Shown: positions 8,026-17,497, counted from the first letter of the stretch. The stretch: DNA of 64,000 nucleotides from Micromonospora sp. M71_S20 (GCF_003664255.1 NZ_RCCV01000001.1:2232001-2296000), one strand, 5' to 3'. Notes: generated from the sequence alone by a model not told the origin. Translations and numbers: made by a program.

Positions 8026-9909
8026 TCAGGAACTGGTGATGGTGACGTTGTCCACAGCCGCCTCGACCAGGCTCGCGCCCGAGGCGTCCGCCGCCTCGAC
8101 GAGGATCCGCACCGACTGACCGGCGTACGGGGTCAGGTTGGCGTTCGCCACCGCCCAGGCGCCGTTGCGGTTGGTGGCCGCCCCGGACTGGGTGAACAGG
8201 GCCGTGGTGCCGCCGTTGTGCACCACGCTCACCCGCAGGTAGTCGGCCGACGAGGCGTTCGAGCCGTGGGCCAGGTACCAGGCGAGGGAAAGGGTCAGCG
8301 TGCCGCTCGACGGCAGGGTCACCGCCGGCGACCGGGCGCTGGTCACGCCGCCGTCGAGGTCGTGGTCACCGGCCGCCGTGCCGGCCAGCGGGCCGGTGAC
8401 GAGGTCGTTGGCGCCGGCGTACGGGGCGAGCTGCTTCGCCCCGCTGGAGTTGGTCGCCTGGGCGGCGCCCCGCTCCCACACCCCGAGGGTCGCGGTGTCG
8501 GTGCCGTTCGGGTTGACGGTCCAGCCGGTGGCCGTCTCGAAGGTGTCCGACCAGACCGTGGTGCCGCCGCCACCGCCGCAGTACTGCGCCTGCTTGCCGA
8601 TCGCCCGGTACGGGCAGTCGGCGTACTCGCTGAGCAGCAGGACCGCCTCCCGGTTCCGCGAGGTCTGGGCGGGGATCACCTCGTCGGGCGGGTAGAAGCC
8701 GCCACCGCCGGCCGAGCCGGGGTACATCTCGAAGGTGTACGCCCAGATGCCGTGCTGGCCCCACATCCAGTCGATGCTGTCCCCGTCGGTGATGTAGAGG
8801 TCGCTCGACTGCTGCGGGGTGTAGCCATTGGTGTTCGCCATCTGCTGGCCCAGGGTGGCGAAGGTGTTGTACTGGTCGGCGCTCATCCCCGGCGCGGTGT
8901 TGTTGTACGTGTAGCCGAAGGGCCACAGCACCAGCTCCGAGTAGGTGTGGAAGTCGATGTTCGCCTTGATCTGCTGCGTGCCGCCGACGACCCGGCTGTT
9001 GACGAAGTTCCGCAGCGCCTGGGTCTCCGGCGCGGAGAACGCCGACGGGCCCCGGTAGGTGTCCGACGAGGTCGAGCCGGACGAGCCGCCGCAGCAGCCC
9101 CACTGGTAGGACCAGTTGCGGTTCAGGTCGGTGCCGACGTACGACGAGCCGCTGTTCGGCTGCCGGTTCTTGCGCCAGGACCGGTAGGAGCCGGTGGCGA
9201 TGTCGTACTCGCTGCCGTCCGGGTTGACGGTCGGCACGATCCAGATCTCCCGGCTGTTCACGATGCTGGTGACCCGGGAGTCGCTGCCGTAGCTGTCGGT
9301 GAAGAGGTTGAGCAGGTAGATCGCCATCTCGACGGTCAGGTGCTCGCGGGCGTGCTGCTGGGAGTTGAACAGGATCTCCGGCTCGTTCTCGTCGCTGGCG
9401 ACGTTGTCGGAGATCTTCACCGCCATCAGGTCCCGACCCTCGTACGAGGAGCCGATGCTGATCTTCCGGGCGATCGAGGGGTGGTCCGCGACCACCTTGT
9501 TCACCACGGCGGTCAGCTCCGCGTAGTCGTGGTAGTTGGAGTCGGCGGGCGGGAAGGCGGCCGTGCCGACGTCCCCCTCAGCGTGGCTGTGGCCGTGGTC
9601 GTCCGCCGAGGGGGCGGGGACCGCCTCCAGCCGGAAGCCGAGCCGGGTGATGGCCGCCGCCTCGGCCGGGGTGGCCGAGACGTTCAGCACGCCGTGCTCG
9701 ACGAAGTCGATGGCGGCGCCGGTGCCGGCGACGGCGGTGCGGTCGTCGACCGTACGCGGGCCGAGCACCCGGTAGGACGACGCCGCGGAGTCGGCCCGGT
9801 CCGGGGCCGGCCGGGCTGTGGCCGGCGCGGCGGCGACCGTGAGCAGGGCGAACCCGGCTGCTACGGCGACCGCCAGGCGACGGCGGAGGGTGGTGTTGCG
9901 GAAGGCCAT
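8026..9909 (-). CDS. Secreted M14-family zinc carboxypeptidase with C-terminal accessory domain
   Basis: 627 residues. A Sec signal (basic LRRR, hydrophobic core, ATARPAP) covers about residues 1-32. The M14 catalytic domain follows at about 115-440: zinc ligands in HAREH and DFHTYSE, the substrate-binding NPDGSEYD region, and the catalytic Glu in YTFEMYP. A propeptide probably lies between. The C-terminal 150 residues (after a CGGGGG linker) form a beta-rich domain starting VWSDTFET, similar to those found on secreted actinobacterial proteases. The ATG at 9909 is preceded by GAGGAGGTT; the upstream part of the frame has no such site. It is expected to trim C-terminal residues from extracellular peptides. 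Confidence 0.9.
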   Translation of the reverse strand: MAFRNTTLRRRLAVAVAAGFALLTVAAAPATARPAPDRADSAASSYRVLGPRTVDDRTAVAGTGAAIDFVEHGVLNVSATPAEAAAITRLGFRLEAVPAPSADDHGHSHAEGDVGTAAFPPADSNYHDYAELTAVVNKVVADHPSIARKISIGSSYEGRDLMAVKISDNVASDENEPEILFNSQQHAREHLTVEMAIYLLNLFTDSYGSDSRVTSIVNSREIWIVPTVNPDGSEYDIATGSYRSWRKNRQPNSGSSYVGTDLNRNWSYQWGCCGGSSGSTSSDTYRGPSAFSAPETQALRNFVNSRVVGGTQQIKANIDFHTYSELVLWPFGYTYNNTAPGMSADQYNTFATLGQQMANTNGYTPQQSSDLYITDGDSIDWMWGQHGIWAYTFEMYPGSAGGGGFYPPDEVIPAQTSRNREAVLLLSEYADCPYRAIGKQAQYCGGGGGTTVWSDTFETATGWTVNPNGTDTATLGVWERGAAQATNSSGAKQLAPYAGANDLVTGPLAGTAAGDHDLDGGVTSARSPAVTLPSSGTLTLSLAWYLAHGSNASSADYLRVSVVHNGGTTALFTQSGAATNRNGAWAVANANLTPYAGQSVRILVEAADASGASLVEAAVDNVTITSS

Positions 9910-10121
9910 GGACAACCTCCTCGGGGGGCGGGAGGAGATCCCGCTCGGTGGAGGACACTTCACCACCGCTCACATGGTCATATCAACATCCATCGTTGCC
10001 CAGTTGCATGCCATCCTGATCCTCACATCGGCAAGGATTTTCCAACTATCGACCCCTGGCGAAAATTCCTTCCGAGCGGGACACTGACCTGCAACGATCC
10101 GTCCGTCCCTGCGGAGGACCC
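9910..10121. promoter_or_regulatory. Divergent control region between two secreted-peptidase genes
   Basis: This 212-bp gap separates the minus-strand M14 gene from the plus-strand C39-like gene. Bases 9970-10075 are clearly richer in A and T than the surroundings (for example ATGGTCATATCAACATCC), which suggests back-to-back promoters. No hexamer pair is convincing enough to name. Confidence 0.4.
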
Positions 10122-11480
10122 ATGGCCAGAACACGCCTGCGTACGGCCGCCCTCGCGGCCGCCACCGCACTCACCCTTCTCGGCACCGCGGCACCCGCCG
10201 TCGCCGCCGCACCCGTCGCGGCCCCGTCGACCAACCGACCGGTGGTCCACGACGAACAGATCACCTTCCAGGACTGGTCCCGCTACCCCGACTGGCGTCG
10301 CGGCACCCACGCCGGCACCCGGGCCGTTCCCGGCCTCCGGCCGGGTGTGACGCTGGCCCGACCGCTCGGCACCACCGACTACACCGACCCGCACACCGGC
10401 GTGACCAGGAGCTGGGAGTACGCGACCTGGACCTCCCCGGTCACCCGGATCGGCTTCGACGCCACCGAGCTGATCGCCTCGTGGAACGCGAGCACCCCGG
10501 CCGGCACCTGGATCCAGGTGGAGATGCAGGGCACGTACAACACCGGCGTGCAGACCAAGTGGTACGTGATGGGGCGGTGGGCCTCCGGCGACGCCGACAT
10601 CAAGCGCACCAGCGTCAACCGGCAGGGCGACCCCTGGTCGACCATCTGGACCGACACCTTCAGCATCGACGACGCCTCCGTCGGCGTGCTGCTGCGGGAG
10701 TACCAGCTGCGGCTCACCCTCTACAAGGCCCCCGGCCAGCGCGCCGCGCCGGTCGTGCACACGGTGGGCGCGATGAGCTCGAACGTGCCCGACCGGTTCA
10801 CCGTCGAGCCGAGCGCCGGCGGCATCGCCTGGGGCAAGGAACTCGCCGTGCCCCGCTACTCGCAGAACATCCACGCCGGCCACTACCCCGAGTACGACGG
10901 CGGCGGTCAGGCCTGGTGCTCCCCCACCTCCACCACGATGGTGATCGAGTACTGGGGCCGCAAGGCGTCCGAGGAGGACACCTCCTGGGTCGACCCGACC
11001 TACCCGGACCCGACGGTCAACCACGCCGCCCGGATGGTCTACGACTACCAGTACGACGGCGCCGGCAACTGGCCCTTCAACACCGCGTACGCGGCCAGCT
11101 TCCCCGGCCTGGAGGCGCGGGTCACCCGGCTGCACTCGCTGGACGAGGTGGAGCGCTTCATCGCCGCCGGGATCCCGGTCGTGACCAGCCAGTCCTTCCT
11201 CGCCAGCGAGCTGGACGGAGCGGGCTACGGCACCTCCGGCCACCTGTTCGTGGTGGTCGGCTTCACCGCCGACGGCGACGTCATCGTCAACGACCCGGCC
11301 TCGTCCAGCAACGAGGCGGTGCGCAACGTCTACCCGCGTGAGCAGTTCGAGCAGATCTGGCTGCGCACCAAGCGGACCAACGCCAGCGGCGGGGTGTCCG
11401 GCGGCTCCGGCGGCGTCGTCTACCTGATCAAGCCCACGCTCAAGCCGTGGCCGAAGGTCGCCGGCTCCACCAACTGGTGA
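10122..11480 (+). CDS. Secreted C39-like (papain-fold) peptidase family protein
   Basis: 452 residues with a Sec signal at about 1-29 (ending APAVAAAP). The N-terminal half (to about 240) is a beta-rich region with many Trp/Tyr residues. The C-terminal half carries the cysteine-peptidase-like triad: Cys in AWCSPTS near residue 267, His in SGHLFVVVG near 372 and Asp in IVNDPAS near 389. This matches the C39-like family found in secreted actinobacterial proteins. The ATG at 10122 has a GCGGAGGACCC ribosome-binding site. Its target is unknown; with the divergent carboxypeptidase it may belong to an extracellular protein-degradation pair. Confidence 0.8.
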   Translation: MARTRLRTAALAAATALTLLGTAAPAVAAAPVAAPSTNRPVVHDEQITFQDWSRYPDWRRGTHAGTRAVPGLRPGVTLARPLGTTDYTDPHTGVTRSWEYATWTSPVTRIGFDATELIASWNASTPAGTWIQVEMQGTYNTGVQTKWYVMGRWASGDADIKRTSVNRQGDPWSTIWTDTFSIDDASVGVLLREYQLRLTLYKAPGQRAAPVVHTVGAMSSNVPDRFTVEPSAGGIAWGKELAVPRYSQNIHAGHYPEYDGGGQAWCSPTSTTMVIEYWGRKASEEDTSWVDPTYPDPTVNHAARMVYDYQYDGAGNWPFNTAYAASFPGLEARVTRLHSLDEVERFIAAGIPVVTSQSFLASELDGAGYGTSGHLFVVVGFTADGDVIVNDPASSSNEAVRNVYPREQFEQIWLRTKRTNASGGVSGGSGGVVYLIKPTLKPWPKVAGSTNW

Positions 11481-11539
11481 CCTGACACCGACCGACTGTT
11501 CGAGGGGTCCGCGTCGCCCGGCTCAGCCCGGCGACCGGG

Positions 11540-11661
11540 CCCCTCGGCCGTTTCGCCCGCACTTCGGCGCTGGTGCGGCTCGCCCGGTTGCTGACCGGTG
11601 ACGAGCATCGGGCCGAGGACCTGGTTCAGGATGCCCTCGCCAGGGCGTACGCCCTCGGTCA
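11540..11661 (+). pseudogene. Remnant of a sigma-70 family (SigE-like) sigma factor, region 2
   Basis: The plus-strand frame here reads SALVRLARLLTGDEHRAEDL followed by VQDALARAY, a close match to region 2.1-2.2 of small actinobacterial sigma factors. After ARAY the match stops abruptly and the frame continues as unrelated Arg/Ala-rich sequence to 11878. No region 2.4 or region 4 is visible in any frame before the next gene. The match starts without a convincing start codon or ribosome-binding site. This looks like a decayed fragment about 40 codons long. It fills most of the 310-bp gap between the C39-like gene and the zinc-ribbon gene. Confidence 0.6.
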
Positions 11662-11790
11662 CGCTTCACCGGTTGGTGCATGGCTCCTTCGACGAGGCCT
11701 CGCTGGGCGTTCGCTCATCTGCGCGGCGCATGCGGGAGTCGGACAGGATACCGGCAGACTACACTCGGTAGCCCATCGAGGGAGGCGAAT

Positions 11791-12045
11791 GTGGCGGACT
11801 GCTCGAAGTGTGGCCGGTCAAAGAGCTACGCGGGTGAATGCATGTACTGCTGGGGCCGGGAGGCGGGAGATGACATAAACGCCGGGAAAACCATTCGCCT
11901 GCCGAACTCCGATTCGAGGCGCGACATAGACACCGGGCAGACCTACCACCCGAAGAGTTCCGGTTGCCTCGTGCTCGCCGTGCTCGCGCTGTCGCTGTCC
12001 GGGCTGATCCCCGGCGCACTGCTGATGTGGCGCCTGGCAATCTGA
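11791..12045 (+). CDS. Small zinc-ribbon membrane protein, unknown function
   Basis: 84 residues. The N-terminus has two Cys pairs, CSKC (residues 4-7) and CMYC (17-20), forming a compact zinc ribbon. A hydrophilic stretch of about 35 residues follows, then one C-terminal transmembrane helix (about 60-81, CLVLAVLALSLSG then LIPGALLMW). The GTG at 11791 was chosen because GAGGGAGG sits 5 bp before it; the longer frame from 11680 overlaps the sigma-factor remnant. GC content here is a little lower than in neighbouring genes. No family is recognised. A membrane-anchored sensor or adaptor is possible but unproven. Confidence 0.62.
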   Translation: MADCSKCGRSKSYAGECMYCWGREAGDDINAGKTIRLPNSDSRRDIDTGQTYHPKSSGCLVLAVLALSLSGLIPGALLMWRLAI

Positions 12046-12174
12046 CCCAGGGCTCCAGCGGCTTCCTGCCGAGCAGGTCCAGAGGACCGTGTCGGACACC
12101 GTGGGGGGCCGATCTCAGCGAGCGGCGGTGAGCGTCTGGGCGACGGGGACGTGCGGGCTCGTCGACGTCGAGCG

Positions 12175-12444
12175 CTAGCTGGAGGGCTTCTCCTGGTCCT
12201 CGTCCTCGCCGGCGAGGGCGGAGCGGAGCCGCTCCTTCTCGGCGCGACGGCGCTCGGCGGCGGTGGCCATCTCCTCGGCCATCTCGTCCCGCCAGCCCTT
12301 CAGCAGGAAGAACGACAGGGCGGCCGAGAAGGCCAGCGCCACCATCAGCTTGATGAAGATGTTCAGCTCGACCAGCCAGAGGGCCGCCAGCACGGCGACG
12401 AACAGCCCGATCCGGCCCAGCGTGTACTTGACCGCCGCGCTCAC
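12175..12444 (-). CDS. DUF4229-like small membrane protein
   Basis: 89 residues with two adjacent transmembrane helices (about 8-27 and 31-48) and a charged, coiled-coil-prone C-terminal tail (EEMATAAERRRAEKERLRSA). The pattern KYTLGR...FLLKGWRDEM fits the actinobacterial DUF4229 group as far as I can recall. The GTG at 12444 gives the natural length; the upstream extension is low-complexity. It follows the 140-residue membrane gene and mqnE on the same strand, so it may share their transcript. Function unknown. Confidence 0.7.
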   Translation of the reverse strand: MSAAVKYTLGRIGLFVAVLAALWLVELNIFIKLMVALAFSAALSFFLLKGWRDEMAEEMATAAERRRAEKERLRSALAGEDEDQEKPSS

Positions 12445-12487
12445 GTTTCCGCACTCCGTTCTCCGCCGGGGCTCCCCGGCGGCAGGT

Positions 12488-12910
12488 TCAGCCCGTCCGG
12501 CGGGCCAGCCAGTGGACGCCGTGGAACCAGACCACCGCGTACCCGAGGGTGAAGGTCGCCGCCCCCAGCCCACCGGAGAGCAGCGGCGGGAGACCGGCGG
12601 CGAGGCCGGCCACCACGAGCCCGGCGACCACGCCCACCGCGGCGGCCGCCAGCGCCGACACCACCCGCGCCGCGCCGAACTCCCAGGCGCGGAAGTCGTC
12701 CCAGAACAGCCAGGCCGGCAGGATGATCGCCAGCCAGCCGTTCGACCGCCCGAACTCGCCGCTGCCGATCAGCGCGAACGCCCAGTCGAACAGCACCACC
12801 GCCAGCACGCCGATGACCAGGCCGGCCAGGCTCACCCCGAGCAGGTCGCCCAGGGTGAGGATGCGCCCCTCGGCGTCGCGCCGGGGGAACCCGCTCCGCT
12901 GCTCGGTCAT
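12488..12910 (-). CDS. Membrane protein of unknown function
   Basis: 140 residues with about four hydrophobic segments: around 23-45, 55-72, 76-105 and 108-132. A short charged N-terminus (TEQRSGFPRRDAEGR) precedes them. The ATG at 12910 is the natural start; the longer frame upstream overlaps mqnE in another reading and is Arg/Pro-rich noise. It lies 23 bp downstream of mqnE and 43 bp upstream of the DUF4229-like gene, so the three probably share a transcript. No functional family recognised. Confidence 0.72.
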   Translation of the reverse strand: MTEQRSGFPRRDAEGRILTLGDLLGVSLAGLVIGVLAVVLFDWAFALIGSGEFGRSNGWLAIILPAWLFWDDFRAWEFGAARVVSALAAAAVGVVAGLVVAGLAAGLPPLLSGGLGAATFTLGYAVVWFHGVHWLARRTG

Positions 12911-12933
12911 GGTCTGGAAGGGTACGTGCCGAC

Positions 12934-14103
12934 TCAGGCCCAGACCTGCTGCGGCTCGGCGCGGCGCTCGGCCAGGGACGGCGGGGCGTCGTACTCGCGG
13001 ACCACCTCGTAACGGGTGTTCCGCTCGACGGGACGGAAGCCGGCGTCCCAGATCAGGTGCAGCAGGTCGTCCCGGTGCATCGTGTTCGGGGTGCCGTACG
13101 AGTCGGCGTCGTGGGTGATCTTGTATTCGACGACCGAGCCGTCCAGGTCGTCGACGCCGAAGTTGAGCGAGAGCTGGGCGACCGACAGCCCGTGCATGAC
13201 CCAGAAGCACTTCACGTGCGGGACGTTGTCGAAGAGCAGCCGGGAGACCGCGAAGGTCTTCAGCGACTCGGCCGGCGACGCCATCGTCGTACGGGCCTGG
13301 ATCCGGTTACGGATCTTGCCGTCCGCCGAGTCGACGAAGTCGTGCTGGTAGCGCAGCGGGATGAAGACCGCGAAGCCGCCGGTCTCGTCCTGGAGCTCGC
13401 GCAGCCGCAGCACGTGGTCCACCCGGTGCCGGGGCTCCTCGATGTGGCCGTAGAGCATCGTCGCCGGGGTCTTCATGCCCTTGCTGTGCGCCAGGGCGTG
13501 GATCCGCGACCAGTCCTCCCAGTGGCAGGCGTGGTCGACGATGTGCTGGCGGACCTCCCAGTCGAAGATCTCCGCGCCGCCGCCGGTCAGCGACTCCAGG
13601 CCGGCGTCCATCAGCTCGTCGAGGATCTCGTCGGCGCTCAGGCCGCTGATCTTCTCGAACCACTGCACCTCGGTGGCGGTGAAGCACTTGAGCTTGACGT
13701 TCGGCAGCGCCGCCTTCAGCTCGCGCAGCACCTTCGGGTAGTAGCGCCAGGGCAGGGTCGGGTGCAGGCCGTTGACGATGTGCAGCTCGGTGAGCTGCTC
13801 GTCCTCCATCTCCTTGGCCTTGCGGACCGCCTCGTCGATGCGCATCGTGTAGGCGTCCTTCTCCCCCGGCTTGCGCTGGAACGAGCAGTACGCGCACGAG
13901 GCGGAGCAGACGTTGGTCAGGTTGAGGTGCCGGTTGACGTTGAACATCACCCGGTCGCCGTTGAGCTCGGTGCGCCGGTGGTGCGCCAGCCGGCCGAGCC
14001 ACGCGAGGTCGTCGCTGTCGTAGAGGGCGATCCCGTCCTCGCGGGTCAGCCGCTCGCCGGCGTACACCTTCGCTTCGAGCTCACGCTTGAGTCCGGCGTC
14101 CAT
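12934..14103 (-). CDS. mqnE: Aminofutalosine synthase (radical SAM)
   Basis: 389 residues. The radical-SAM cluster motif CSASCAYC lies near residue 66. Other family blocks are the HIVNGLHPTLPW stretch near 110, the ESLTGGGAEIF stretch near 172 and the LHLIWDAGF C-terminus. MqnE joins S-adenosylmethionine-derived adenosine to the enolpyruvyl product of MqnA to make aminofutalosine, the entry into the futalosine route to menaquinone (family knowledge). MqnC is the nearest relative; the overall pattern favours MqnE. The ATG at 14103 is preferred over the in-frame GTG at 14124 because a GGAAGGGA site lies at a usable distance. Other menaquinone enzymes lie 10 kb away in this window. Confidence 0.85.
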   Translation of the reverse strand: MDAGLKRELEAKVYAGERLTREDGIALYDSDDLAWLGRLAHHRRTELNGDRVMFNVNRHLNLTNVCSASCAYCSFQRKPGEKDAYTMRIDEAVRKAKEMEDEQLTELHIVNGLHPTLPWRYYPKVLRELKAALPNVKLKCFTATEVQWFEKISGLSADEILDELMDAGLESLTGGGAEIFDWEVRQHIVDHACHWEDWSRIHALAHSKGMKTPATMLYGHIEEPRHRVDHVLRLRELQDETGGFAVFIPLRYQHDFVDSADGKIRNRIQARTTMASPAESLKTFAVSRLLFDNVPHVKCFWVMHGLSVAQLSLNFGVDDLDGSVVEYKITHDADSYGTPNTMHRDDLLHLIWDAGFRPVERNTRYEVVREYDAPPSLAERRAEPQQVWA

Positions 14104-14344
14104 CGAAAGCCACGTCCCTTCCACCTGCGGTAGGAATCGAGCGTACGTCGGCCCGCCGACGCCGCCGCAGCATGGTCGGCCCCCGTGGGCCGGTTCACCG
14201 AACTCTCAGGCACCCGTTACCTGTCCACGCATCGACATCGTTGCCTGGGTGCGGTAAGACAGGGTGGGACGTTCGCCACACACTGGTAGCGTCCCCACCG
14301 CCGCGCCCACCCGGCGCGGCGTCGCAGGCCGGACGGGGAGCGGA

Positions 14345-15958
14345 ATGGTCGACAGCAGGCACGGGCGACGGCAGCGACGGCGGAGCCCGGTGATCTCGCC
14401 GGTGCTGCGCCCGGCGCTCTGGTCCGCCCTGCTCGGCGCCGTCGCCGCCACCGTCCTCGCCAACCCGGTCCAGGCCGACCCGTCGCTGCCCACCAGCGTC
14501 CCCGACACCGGGTCCCGCCCGTCCTACATCGGCCAGCTCCAGCTCCCCGGCGGCACGCCGGTCCCCGGGCTGCCGGGCACGGTCCCGGGCCTGCCGGGCA
14601 CTCCCGGGCTGCCGGGCACGGTCCCCGGCGTGCCGGCCGGCAACGTCGGCAACGGCCCGCTCGCCGCGCAGATCTACGCCGCCGAGGCCCAGGTCGGGCA
14701 GCTCCGTGACCAGCTGCTCCTGCTCCAGCAGAAGCGCACCGAGGCCGAGGCGCAACGCGCCACCGCCGAGCGCGACCTCGCCCTCGCCCGGGACGCGGTG
14801 GCGCGCGCCCAAGAGGGTGCCGACGCCGCCGCCGCGGGCGCCTTCAAGGCCGCCGCCGCCCTCCCGCCGGGCGAGTTCGCCAACGACCTGCACGAACTGA
14901 GCCGGCTCTCCCGGATCATCCGGGGCGAGAAGGCCGAGGGCGGCACCACCGCCGCCGAGGGCGAGGTGTCCCGGGCCCGCACCGGCGAGCAGGCCGCCAA
15001 CCAGGCGATGGTCTCGGCCGAGTCCCGCCTCACGGGCGCCAGGACGGAGTACGCCGCCGGCGAGAAGGCCCTGCGCGAGGCCGAGAAGAAGCTGGACAAG
15101 CTGAAGCGGGACAACGCCGCCCAGCTCGTCGAGATCGAGCGCCAGCAGGAGGCCGCCGAGCAGCGCCTCGGCGCCGGCTACCTCGGCAACGAGACCGCCA
15201 ACGGCCTGGCCGCCCACCCGACGGCGCTGAAGGCCCTGGCGTACGCGAAGGCGCAGCTCGGCGACCCCTACCTGTGGGCGGCCGAGGGGCCGGACCGGTT
15301 CGACTGCTCCGGCCTCATCTACGCCGCCTACCGGTCGGCGGGCTACTACGGGCTGCCCCGGGTCTCCCGGGACCAGTACTACGCCACCCGGTCCCGCACC
15401 GTGTCCCGCACCGCGTTGCTCCCCGGTGACCTGCTCTTCTTCGCCTCCGGCACCAGTTGGACGACGATCCACCACATGGGCATGTACGTCGGCGGCGGCA
15501 AGATGATCCACGCGCCGACCACCGGCGACGTGGTGAAGATCTCCACCGTGCGCTGGTCGCGCCTCTACGCCGCCACCCGCGTCATCGGGGCGGTGCCCGC
15601 GCCGGTCAGCACCCCCTCGCCGACGCCGACGCCGAGCAAGCCGCCCGCGACGAAGCCGCCGGCCAGCCCGAAGCCGACCCCGTCGCCCACCTCGCCGTCG
15701 CCGAGCCCGTCGACCTCGCCGTCGGCGACGCCCACCGGCACCCCCTCGCCCAACCCCACGCCCAGCACGTCGACCTCGCCGTCGCCGTCCCCGAGCAGGT
15801 CGACCTCGCCGTCGCCGTCCCCGAGCAGCTCGGACGCCTCCTCGCCGAGCGCCTCGACCGGCAGTGTGGCTCCGACCACGGCGCAGAGCAGCTCCGTTCC
15901 GGCGGGCAGCACGTCGGCCACCGCCTCGGCCACCGCCTCGGCGAGCACCGGGAGCTGA
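14345..15958 (+). CDS. Secreted NlpC/P60 peptidoglycan endopeptidase with coiled coil and Pro/Ser/Thr tail
   Basis: 537 residues. A basic, twin-arginine-like start (RRQRRR) and hydrophobic helix (to about 45) form the export signal. A short PGLPG repeat stretch follows (about 66-98), then an Ala/Glu-rich coiled coil (about 105-285). The NlpC/P60 domain (about 295-420) has its catalytic Cys in FDCSGLI and histidines in HHMGMYV and MIHAP. The last 110 residues are a PTPS-rich wall-spanning tail ending TASASTGS. This layout matches RipA-like cell-separation hydrolases, in which the coiled coil controls the enzyme. The ATG at 14345 follows GGGGAGCGGA. Upstream (14104-14344) is a divergent gap with mqnE. 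Confidence 0.88.
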   Translation: MVDSRHGRRQRRRSPVISPVLRPALWSALLGAVAATVLANPVQADPSLPTSVPDTGSRPSYIGQLQLPGGTPVPGLPGTVPGLPGTPGLPGTVPGVPAGNVGNGPLAAQIYAAEAQVGQLRDQLLLLQQKRTEAEAQRATAERDLALARDAVARAQEGADAAAAGAFKAAAALPPGEFANDLHELSRLSRIIRGEKAEGGTTAAEGEVSRARTGEQAANQAMVSAESRLTGARTEYAAGEKALREAEKKLDKLKRDNAAQLVEIERQQEAAEQRLGAGYLGNETANGLAAHPTALKALAYAKAQLGDPYLWAAEGPDRFDCSGLIYAAYRSAGYYGLPRVSRDQYYATRSRTVSRTALLPGDLLFFASGTSWTTIHHMGMYVGGGKMIHAPTTGDVVKISTVRWSRLYAATRVIGAVPAPVSTPSPTPTPSKPPATKPPASPKPTPSPTSPSPSPSTSPSATPTGTPSPNPTPSTSTSPSPSPSRSTSPSPSPSSSDASSPSASTGSVAPTTAQSSSVPAGSTSATASATASASTGS

Positions 15959-16111
15959 CCACGTCCCCCGGGCCGGCCGACGGGATCGGCCCCGACACCG
16001 CCCCGGAACGCGCTCCGGCTGTGCCGCCGGGCCGGAATGTGGCACGGTGACAGACAGGCACACCCGGTCCGATATCGCGGATCCGGGCGCGAGCGTGCGC
16101 GGAGGGCGAGC

Positions 16112-17473
16112 ATGGCCGAGCAAGAGGTTCCGGCGGAGCCGGTCGACCACGGGTCCACGCCCGACCGGAGCCGTGCCGAGGCACCGCATCCCCTGACGTC
16201 CGTCGGCGCACCGTCGCCGGCCGCAGCCGGGCCGTCCGGGTCGTCGCCCGAGCCGCCCGCCGACGACGTACGCCGACAGCCCGCCGCGCCGGCCCGGGGC
16301 CGGGTGTCCGTGGCCACCGCGACCGCGCCCGGTCAGGACGACGCGGCACCACCGACCGGCCCGAGCGCCGGCACCACCTACCGGGCCGCCGGAACGGGCG
16401 CCCCGGCCGCCGCCCCGGTCCCCGGACAGCGGGCCACGGCGGGGGCGCGGGCCAGCGCGGCCGTACCGGGAATGCGACGGATGTCGGCCGACGAGGCCGG
16501 GGCCGTCCGGTCCCGGACGGGCGAGGCCCGGATCTACCGGGCGGCGCCGGTCAACCCGCAGCCCCCGGAGCCCGCCCAGCCGCCGGAGCCGGCGCAGCCG
16601 CCGACCCCACCCGTCCCGGAGCCCGAGCCGGCGCCCACGCCGCCGGTGCCGGGCCCGAACCCGCCGTCGCCGGCCCCTCCGGTCCCGACCCCGACGCCGC
16701 CGGTCCCCGGTCCCTACCCGCCGGGCCCGGTGCCCCCGGGGCCGGGGCCCAGGCCGCCGGCGCCGGTACCGCCCCTGCCGGGTCCGCCCACGCCGCCACC
16801 CGGGCCGCCGGTGCCCGCCCCGCCGCCCCCGCCCGGCCCGACGCCGGCGCCACCGTTCCCGCCGCCGCCCCTCACGGCCGCCGCGAGCGCCGGACCGGTA
16901 CCGGGCCCCGTCGCGAGCGCACCGCCGTTCTCCGCGCCCTCGTTCTCCGCGCCCTCGTTCTCCGCGCCGCCGTTCTCTTCGCCGCCGGCTTCCGGGCCGC
17001 CGGCCGTGCCCGCTCCCGCGCTGCCGGGCTGGCCGCCGCCCACCAACCCGGGTGACCGCCGGCCCGGCGGCGCCGAGCCGGCCACCGCGCCCCGGGAGGC
17101 GCGCCGGCTGAGCGGTCGCGTCGACGGCCCGTCCACGCGCGTCGGGCAGGCCGAGGGCGTCCCCGCGGGCCGCTACGACGGCGGGCCCGACCTGGGCACC
17201 ATCTACGGTGCGGGTACCGGAGCCGGCACCGAGGGCCCGGGCTTCAGCACCGTCGCGTTCCCGAACAACCCGGTGGAGAACTCCGGCTCGTTGACCGGGC
17301 ACATCCTGGCCCAGGGCTGGACGGAGACCCCCACCGAGCAGCGGTCCAGCACGACCAAGGTGGTGGTCGTCCTGGCCGCCTCGCTGGGCCTGCTCGTGGC
17401 GATCAGCGTGCTGGTCGTGCTGCTCGCCAACGACACGGTGGGCGGGCTGGTGGGCGGCGTACTGAGCAAGTGA
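16112..17473 (+). CDS. Proline-rich protein with C-terminal membrane anchor
   Basis: 453 residues. Residues 1-150 are low-complexity and hydrophilic. Residues about 150-290 are extremely proline-rich (runs such as PPEPAQPP and PGPNPPSP), with short repeats of FSAP at about 270-290. The C-terminus has one transmembrane helix at about 415-440 (VVVVLAASLGLLVAISVLVV) and a short tail. It is probably a tail-anchored protein with a long cytoplasmic, proline-rich scaffold region. The ATG at 16112 is preceded by GGAGGGCGAGC. It follows the NlpC/P60 gene by 153 bp. No catalytic domain seen; function unknown. Confidence 0.75.
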   Translation: MAEQEVPAEPVDHGSTPDRSRAEAPHPLTSVGAPSPAAAGPSGSSPEPPADDVRRQPAAPARGRVSVATATAPGQDDAAPPTGPSAGTTYRAAGTGAPAAAPVPGQRATAGARASAAVPGMRRMSADEAGAVRSRTGEARIYRAAPVNPQPPEPAQPPEPAQPPTPPVPEPEPAPTPPVPGPNPPSPAPPVPTPTPPVPGPYPPGPVPPGPGPRPPAPVPPLPGPPTPPPGPPVPAPPPPPGPTPAPPFPPPPLTAAASAGPVPGPVASAPPFSAPSFSAPSFSAPPFSSPPASGPPAVPAPALPGWPPPTNPGDRRPGGAEPATAPREARRLSGRVDGPSTRVGQAEGVPAGRYDGGPDLGTIYGAGTGAGTEGPGFSTVAFPNNPVENSGSLTGHILAQGWTETPTEQRSSTTKVVVVLAASLGLLVAISVLVVLLANDTVGGLVGGVLSK

Positions 17474-17497
17474 GCCGCGTACGACGACGATGGTGAG

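Noticed and set aside
14190..14240. Sequence ACTCTCAGGCACCCGTTACC resembling the 3' part of a glycine riboswitch before the NlpC/P60 gene
   Set aside because: The matching GGAGAG and GCCGAAGG-type core elements upstream are missing, and the downstream gene has no link to glycine metabolism.
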